A DNA stretch of 46,609 nucleotides. Source: Enteractinococcus helveticum. Lineage in GTDB: Bacteria; Actinomycetota; Actinomycetes; Actinomycetales; Micrococcaceae. The position numbers and the translations under genes are program-made. A model generated the notes under the pieces. It saw only the letters and a list, made by a program, of their open reading frames with translations. It searched no databases and was not told the origin of the DNA. Every line of letters starts with the position of its first letter. Position 1 is the stretch's first letter. This document shows, in pieces, positions 41,934 to 46,609 of the stretch. The DNA lies in assembly GCF_020742345.1 (NCBI RefSeq), contig NZ_DYXC01000133.1, positions 1 through 46,609 on the forward strand. Reading direction: 5' to 3'.

Positions 41934-42881
41934 ATGGCCTCTCAAGATTGGCTAGAAAAGGATTTCTACGCCATTTTGGGCGTTGACAAAAAGGCCAGCG
42001 CCGAACAGATTAAAAAGGCCTACCGTAAGCTTGCTCGTAAGTATCACCCCGATGCTAATCCCGACGACGCCGCCGCGGAACAACGCTTCAAAGAGATCAC
42101 CGAAGCCAACACGGTGTTATCGGATCCCGAACAGCGTCAAGAATACGATCAGCTGCGCGCCATGGGTGCATCAGGTGCGCGCTTCACCGCACCCGGTGGT
42201 GGCCACGCCGGGGGATTCGAAGATATCTTTTCCGGTCTGTTTGGCCAAGCTGGCGGAGGACGACACTCGGGATTTAGTGACGTCTTCGGTGGTTTTGGTG
42301 GCGGCGGCCAGAGCTTTGGCGGTTTCCAGCAAACCCCGACCAAGGGTCCCGATGTGAAAAGCGCCATTACCATCAGCTTTGCCGATGCCATTCGCGGCAC
42401 GACCACCAAAGTCAACACCGGTTATGGTGCGCCCACCGAGGTGCGCGTGCCGTCCGGCATCAAAGACGGTCAAACGGTGCGTGTCAAAGGTAAAGGCCAA
42501 CAGGGTACCGGCGGCAGAGGCGATCTCATGGTCAAAGTCTCGGTCGCGTCGCACCCGGTATTTGAACGCGATGACTACAACATTCGCCTTAAGGTGCCCG
42601 TCTCTTTCGATGAAGCCGTACTGGGTACTACCATCGAGGTACCAACCCTGGACGGCACCGTGAAAATCGGTGTTCCCGCTGGGTCGTCGTCGGGCCGGGT
42701 CCTCCGATTGCGCGGACGAGGCGTGAAAACTGCCAAACGTACCGGTGACCTCCTGGTTGAGCTGGTCATCGAGGTGCCTGCCAACCTGAACGATGAGGCA
42801 CACGCCGCTGTCGAAGCGTATCGGGCGGCCACCGCAGGCATCGACCCTCGGGCTGAGCTGATCAAGAAGGCTAAGTTGTAA
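41934..42881 (+). CDS. dnaJ: J-domain co-chaperone without zinc finger (DnaJ/CbpA type)
   Basis: A 315-residue co-chaperone. The J domain (residues 9-74) has the HPD loop at 38-40. A Gly/Phe-rich region (about 82-130) follows, then directly the C-terminal substrate domains; the four CxxCxGxG zinc repeats of DnaJ are absent, which makes it a type II (CbpA-like) protein. It still occupies the dnaJ place in the operon, 15 bp after grpE with AGGAGG at 41920-41925. A zinc-finger DnaJ probably exists elsewhere in the genome. Confidence 0.95.
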   Translation: MASQDWLEKDFYAILGVDKKASAEQIKKAYRKLARKYHPDANPDDAAAEQRFKEITEANTVLSDPEQRQEYDQLRAMGASGARFTAPGGGHAGGFEDIFSGLFGQAGGGRHSGFSDVFGGFGGGGQSFGGFQQTPTKGPDVKSAITISFADAIRGTTTKVNTGYGAPTEVRVPSGIKDGQTVRVKGKGQQGTGGRGDLMVKVSVASHPVFERDDYNIRLKVPVSFDEAVLGTTIEVPTLDGTVKIGVPAGSSSGRVLRLRGRGVKTAKRTGDLLVELVIEVPANLNDEAHAAVEAYRAATAGIDPRAELIKKAKL

Positions 42882-43417
42882 TGGTCAACCGTCATAAACA
42901 CGATCCGGTCTACGTCATTTCGGTGGCAGCACAGCTGGCCGATATGCACCCCCAGACCCTGCGCCAATATGATCGCATGGGATTGGTGGTGCCTGCGCGC
43001 CAGGCTGGCGGTCAACGCCGATACTCCGCCGAAGATGTTCGGCGATTGCGGCGTATCCAATCGTTGTCCCGTGACGGTGTATCCCTAGAGGGCATCCGCC
43101 GTATCGTCGAGCTTGAGGCCGAAGTTCAAGAGCTCCGCGATACGGTGGGCGACCTAGTTGACCAAATTACGGTGATGCGTTCTCATGTCTCCTTTTCTCG
43201 TACCTTTACCGCAGGATCCTCGGGCGTGACCACAAATATTCATGGCCCTGCCACATCCCAACGGCATCATGACGACGACGCCGCTGCCGCCTACCGCGAA
43301 GAGCGTCGTCGCAAACGCTTCGATCGCGATCGGGTAGAACAAGCTGTCATGTTTGCCTTGGAGCAGTCCAAACCACAATATGCACTCAACCGTCCACGTC
43401 TTGTCCTGCCCCGCTAG
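42881..43417 (+). CDS. hspR: Heat-shock repressor HspR (MerR family)
   Basis: A 178-residue MerR-type repressor. VYVISVAAQLADMHPQTLRQ holds the winged-helix recognition part, and the coiled-coil dimer helix ends about residue 100. The ATG overlaps the dnaJ stop by one base, so it is translated with the operon it represses. HspR uses DnaK as co-repressor in Streptomyces. The C-terminal 75 residues are longer than in many HspR proteins and contain a basic cluster (YREERRRKRFDRDR). Confidence 0.95.
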   Translation: MVNRHKHDPVYVISVAAQLADMHPQTLRQYDRMGLVVPARQAGGQRRYSAEDVRRLRRIQSLSRDGVSLEGIRRIVELEAEVQELRDTVGDLVDQITVMRSHVSFSRTFTAGSSGVTTNIHGPATSQRHHDDDAAAAYREERRRKRFDRDRVEQAVMFALEQSKPQYALNRPRLVLPR

Positions 43418-43469
43418 GCGGTGTTTGTTGGCGTGCGTTGCAGTGTGACCTCAGATTCGACTTTCATAG

Positions 43470-43505
43470 AACAGCCGGAACCTATTCAACAGGTTCCGGC
43501 TGTTT
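43470..43505 (+). terminator. Rho-independent terminator of the dnaK operon
   Basis: AACAGCCGGAACCT pairs perfectly with AGGTTCCGGCTGTT around a seven-base loop and runs into TTTT. It lies 52 bp after hspR. Confidence 0.92.
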
Positions 43506-43515
43506 TGCATCGGCG

Positions 43516-43553
43516 TTATCCACAGCAATGCTTTCCAGGGTAAGTTTTCCACA
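43516..43553 (+). other. Two DnaA boxes in tandem
   Basis: TTATCCACA (43516-43524, perfect) and TTTTCCACA (43545-43553, a common actinobacterial variant) lie in the same orientation, 29 bp apart, in the 236-bp gap between hspR and trmB. No other origin features are seen. Confidence 0.45.
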
Positions 43554-43653
43554 ATGGGCATGCCAGGAGACCTGGGGTCGGGGGTTTTGCCTAATGTGGA
43601 GCGCACGATGCTCGCTGCAGGAAGGGAACTTGCTGATGGAAGGATGTGTTGCG

Positions 43654-44613
43654 TTAGCTGATCTTTCGGTACGCCAGGTCAAAGATATATCGACCGGCAC
43701 GTTGGGCTTTGGCCTCAAAGCTTGTGACCGGACGGGTCTCAAATCGCGGAGCCCAACCGCCGACCTCATCCAAGGCTTCCTCCAGGGGCTGCGGCGTGTC
43801 ATCATCGGTGCCGTGTAACCGGGCCAGTGTTAATGGCGAGTCCATTCCGGCCAAGCGTTCCGGGTGAAGGTTGTCAAAGGCTGGATGCGCATCGGCGACT
43901 TGACGCATATGGGCTGCGTAATTTGACCAGTCAGTGGCCAACCGCAAGACCCCTCCGGGGGTCAGCGCGCGGGCTACCTGATCTAAGAATTTCGATTGGA
44001 TCAATCGGCGCTTATGATAGCGGTTCTTCTGCCACGGATCTGAGAAAAAGATCCAGATCTCCTGGGCAGCATCCGCCGGTATCATGTGGTCAAGTACCTC
44101 AGGAGCGTTGGCTTCCACCATTCGCACATTGGTCACGCCTTCGGTCACCACACGGTCCAGGAGTTTGCCCAGTCCCGGACGATACACCTCCACGGCCAAA
44201 AAGTTGGCTTGAGGATGTTGTACCGCGCCGGCAAAAGTCGATTCGCCGTGGCCCACACCGATGTCAACGATGAGTGGTCCTGCCTGTCCCCAGACGTCGG
44301 ACACACTGAGCTGTGACTGCGGGGCAACAGACGTATCAGCAAAAGTACGCGTAACCGGCAGAATCGTCGTTCCCAGATGATCTTGCCACAGGCGTTGTCG
44401 AGCCGGGGACATGGATAGTTCACGCCGCACGAAAGATACCGGACCGTCACGCACAACTTTGACGCCCTGACGGGTTTCGATCTTCTGGTAGCCCTTGGGG
44501 ATCTTATCGATCAGCTTTGCGTCGGGCAGGCTGTCGTCGTCGTTCTGTAAGTGTATCGGCATAGGGTCTTGCGGAGTGTTTGGGGTATCAGGGTGATCAG
44601 AGGTCGGCGTCAT
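43654..44613 (-). CDS. trmB: tRNA (guanine-N7-)-methyltransferase
   Basis: A 319-residue methyltransferase that makes m7G46 in tRNA. The SAM-binding loop is VDIGVGHGES; IWIFFSDPWQKNRYHKRRL is the highly diagnostic TrmB motif with the catalytic Asp, and TDWSNYAAHM follows. It is about 100 residues longer than E. coli TrmB at the N-terminus (Pro/Asp-rich then a basic region), as in other actinobacteria. The ATG at 44613 has only a weak GAAAGA upstream; the next in-frame ATG is at residue 18. Confidence 0.95.
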   Translation of the reverse strand: MTPTSDHPDTPNTPQDPMPIHLQNDDDSLPDAKLIDKIPKGYQKIETRQGVKVVRDGPVSFVRRELSMSPARQRLWQDHLGTTILPVTRTFADTSVAPQSQLSVSDVWGQAGPLIVDIGVGHGESTFAGAVQHPQANFLAVEVYRPGLGKLLDRVVTEGVTNVRMVEANAPEVLDHMIPADAAQEIWIFFSDPWQKNRYHKRRLIQSKFLDQVARALTPGGVLRLATDWSNYAAHMRQVADAHPAFDNLHPERLAGMDSPLTLARLHGTDDDTPQPLEEALDEVGGWAPRFETRPVTSFEAKAQRAGRYIFDLAYRKIS

Positions 44614-44821
44614 AGTGGTGTGATTGATCTTTCGTATGGCGTATGTTCACAGGGTGCGCAGCACGGATGCTCGTTGTGGATTGGCATGTTCATGCCTTAT
44701 GGCGAAACTTCGTGAGCTTGCTTGTGTCGCGTCTACAGCCGGTGCGCATATGGAACGTGTTGGATTTGGTCAAGAAAGTATTACAGTTAACCATAACGAG
44801 TCCCGAATGGAAGGAAGACTT

Positions 44822-45415
44822 ATGAGCTTAGCTCAGCTGCCAATACGTTTGACCACCGGTGCTTTTGTCCTGAACTCTGGTATTTCCAAGCTCAGCTTGT
44901 CGGATGAAGAAGCCGAAGGTCTGCAACAGATGGCCTCCAATGGTGTCCCCGTACTGGCTGATATGTCGCCCGCTGCGTTCCGTAAGTTCATCGCGGCCAC
45001 CGAAATCGGTGTGGGAGCAGCACAATTGATTCCGAAAGTTCCGGGCTGGTTCGCAGGAGTTGCGCTGAGCGCGTTTTCCGCCGGCATGCTCAATATGTAT
45101 CTTAACACCCCTGGTATGACTCAGGACGACGGTGTACGGCCAACGCAGGAAGGTACTCCGGTTGCTAAAGACGTGTGGATGCTTGGCGCCGGTGTGTCAA
45201 TGATCATTGATTCACTGTTGAACACCTCATCACGTCGGCGCAGATCCGCTAAACGCCGTGCCGCGAAGATTCGTGATGCGAAAGAACAAAAAATCGAAGC
45301 AATTCACACCGCTCGTGAAGAGCAGCAGAAAGCACTTGATTCTGCTCGAGAAGCAGCCCGTGAGGAACGCAAGGCTGCTCGCAAAGCGGCCCGTACGGCG
45401 CGCAAGGCCGCCTAA
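44822..45415 (+). CDS. DoxX-like membrane protein with Lys/Arg/Ala-rich tail
   Basis: A 197-residue protein. Residues 1-135 are a DoxX-like membrane domain: LPIRLTTGAFVLNSGISKL, GEIGVGAAQL-type helix, then MLNMYLNTPGMTQDDGVRPT and VAKDVWMLGAGVSMIIDSLL. Residues 136-197 form a very basic cytoplasmic tail that begins RRRRSAKRRAAK and ends in (R)KAARKAARTARKAA repeats like histone H1. ATG 44822 is taken because GGAAGGAAG lies just upstream and the family starts there; longer in-frame starts lack support. A terminator follows. The tail might bind DNA or acidic lipids; the function of the family is unclear. Confidence 0.8.
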   Translation: MSLAQLPIRLTTGAFVLNSGISKLSLSDEEAEGLQQMASNGVPVLADMSPAAFRKFIAATEIGVGAAQLIPKVPGWFAGVALSAFSAGMLNMYLNTPGMTQDDGVRPTQEGTPVAKDVWMLGAGVSMIIDSLLNTSSRRRRSAKRRAAKIRDAKEQKIEAIHTAREEQQKALDSAREAAREERKAARKAARTARKAA

Positions 45416-45457
45416 CTCACCTGCTTGAAGCAACACCTTGCCTCAAACGATATTCTC

Positions 45458-45489
45458 AAAAGTGCCCCGCCAACTCGCGGGGCACTTTT
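45458..45489. terminator. Bidirectional Rho-independent terminator
   Basis: AAAAGTGCCCCGC pairs perfectly with GCGGGGCACTTTT around CAACTC. It has T runs in both directions and lies between convergent genes. Confidence 0.92.
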
Positions 45490-45541
45490 GTGTTGGTGTC
45501 GCAGCCGAGTTGATGGCTAGTTGATAGCTTGACGCTGTTGG

Positions 45542-46609
45542 TCAGAGTGCGGCGTCGTCGTCCCTGGCTGATGAGGTGTCCGACGTCGATGAGGACACCG
45601 CGTGAAATGGGGTGCCCGTGGATGGTTGGTAATGGGGTTCCTTGATGGCCCAGAAACTTGTGGATTCGCTGAGCTGCGGCGTTCGAGGTGTGGTAACCGG
45701 TTGGCCACTGTGATAGTTTTCCACGATGATCCCCGAGATCCGGCGCCGGTTGGCGGCCTCCGCGTCGAGCCTGCGGAGCACCCAGGTATGTTCGGTGGCC
45801 AGCTGGAGTTCGTCGGATGCGTGGTATCCGGAGGCAAGTTGTCGAGCGCGCAGCATTTCGGCATCCCAGCCGGCGGCGACCAACATGATAATAAACGCTA
45901 ACCAGACCATCAGAATCACATACAGGATGCCGTTGACCGTGGTGAAGACACGCTCAAATATGGCGACCCGATCCAGAAGCCAACCGGTTAGTGCGAGACT
46001 GGCAAATAAGACAATGACGGTAAAGGCCGCCCCGGAGGTGATGACGCGGTAGCGGGGCCGGGTGACATTCGGGCCGCGATAAAACGCCTGGGATACCAGA
46101 ACAATCAACACCACGAGGATCAGTGGCCATTTCAAAATATTCCAAGCGGCAACACTTTCTTGGGTTAACCCCAAAAGTTCACCAAGACGGCGGGACAGAT
46201 CACCCCCGAGAATGATGAGCACCAAGAGTGCCAGCGATGCGATGATCAACACCAGGGTTTCAAGAAATACGATAAAGCGGAAGTAGATAAAGGGCCGACC
46301 TTCGCGGGTGTCGTAAATGCGGTTCATGGCCCGATGAAACGCAGCGACCACGTTGGAGGCCGAATATAATGACCCGATGAGCCCCAGTGTTAGGGCTGTG
46401 ACCCCTCCCGGCGTGTTGATAAGCGTCAAGAGCGTGTCGGCGACGATGGCGGCATCCATCGCAGGGAAGAGGTCATTGACCAGACCAGCCACCGTCCAGA
46501 TGGTTTCTTCAGTAAAGTTGACCACTGAGACGATCGATGCAATCGCTATCAGGCCCGGCAATATCGATAAGAACAGGTAAAAGGTCATGGTCGCTGCGAC
46601 ATCCCATAC
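45542..46609 (-). CDS. YihY/BrkB-family membrane protein, 5' end cut by the window
   Basis: At least 355 residues; the frame stays open to the window edge, so the N-terminus (usually about 40-60 residues) is missing. The visible part opens DVAATMTFYLFLSILPGLIA, which is the first family motif, and has five more hydrophobic helices, with LIGSLYSASNVVAAFHRAMNRIYDTREGRP and a YRGPNVTRPRYRVI motif split over the middle. The C-terminal 90 residues are polar and Ser/Thr-rich, with no known domain. The family is unrelated to RNase BN despite old names. The function is unknown. Confidence 0.9.
   Translation of the reverse strand, partial: VWDVAATMTFYLFLSILPGLIAIASIVSVVNFTEETIWTVAGLVNDLFPAMDAAIVADTLLTLINTPGGVTALTLGLIGSLYSASNVVAAFHRAMNRIYDTREGRPFIYFRFIVFLETLVLIIASLALLVLIILGGDLSRRLGELLGLTQESVAAWNILKWPLILVVLIVLVSQAFYRGPNVTRPRYRVITSGAAFTVIVLFASLALTGWLLDRVAIFERVFTTVNGILYVILMVWLAFIIMLVAAGWDAEMLRARQLASGYHASDELQLATEHTWVLRRLDAEAANRRRISGIIVENYHSGQPVTTPRTPQLSESTSFWAIKEPHYQPSTGTPFHAVSSSTSDTSSARDDDAAL

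Overview
The window is ordinary chromosomal DNA of a moderately GC-rich actinobacterium, most likely in or near the Micrococcaceae (order Micrococcales). The reasons are the dnaK-grpE-dnaJ-hspR order with HspR-type HAIR operators, a C-minus rpmB-rpmG-rpsN operon, an HU-type protein ending in a short basic tail, many GTG and TTG starts, actinobacterial -10 boxes of the form TAGNNT, and a cell-wall protein ending in LAETG. There is no rRNA, phage, insertion sequence or CRISPR array. One tRNA gene, tRNA-Gly(CCC), is present. The genus is an inference; protein-level comparison would settle it.

Layout. 1-5.3 kb: start of a cut-off minus-strand gene, a DmdA/GcvT-like folate-dependent demethylase, a 14-helix MFS exporter, a thioester-domain surface adhesin with an LAETG sorting signal, and a MarR regulator behind a 12-bp palindrome. 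5.7-6.4 kb: ribosomal proteins L28, L33 and S14. 6.6-8.9 kb: an unusual membrane protein with a degenerate exonuclease-like head and a long acidic linker, then HU. 9.0-15.3 kb: an extracytoplasmic copper cassette (His-rich membrane protein, CopC, PCuAC lipoprotein, Tat-exported DyP peroxidase, CopD-CtaG fusion, lipoprotein) closed by a strong hairpin. 15.7-25.1 kb: phosphoesterase, HhH-GPD glycosylase, tRNA-Gly, NHLRC2-like thioredoxin/NHL protein, flavodoxin-like protein, a membrane-anchored protein, an AEC transporter, two or three very small proteins, an SDR, a CxCxxC protein and dCTP deaminase. 25.6-32.2 kb: complete mrp Na+/H+ antiporter operon with A and B fused. 32.3-39.1 kb: divergent mug and pth2, DUF4235 protein, MMPL exporter, cardiolipin synthase, uridine-kinase-like protein. 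39.2-43.5 kb: dnaK operon. 43.6-46.6 kb: trmB, a DoxX-like protein with a histone-H1-like tail, and a YihY/BrkB protein cut by the window edge.

How the genes work together. The copper cassette has the parts needed to capture copper outside the membrane and deliver it to cytochrome c oxidase. The Mrp operon exchanges cytoplasmic Na+ for H+. The dnaK operon carries its own repressor and operators. Seven annotated genes and one 28-codon ORF share a rigid start layout, TAGNNT followed by exactly six bases and then ATG or GTG. This predicts leaderless transcripts and independently fixes those start codons.

The most unusual items are the pseudo-exonuclease/acidic-linker/two-helix protein, the thioester adhesin, the leaderless 28-codon ORF at 22848, the paired HAIR operators, and the operator-like palindromes before the copper cassette and the MMPL exporter. 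I found no convincing wholly new multi-gene system. The best candidate for new biology is the single-gene pseudo-exonuclease membrane protein.
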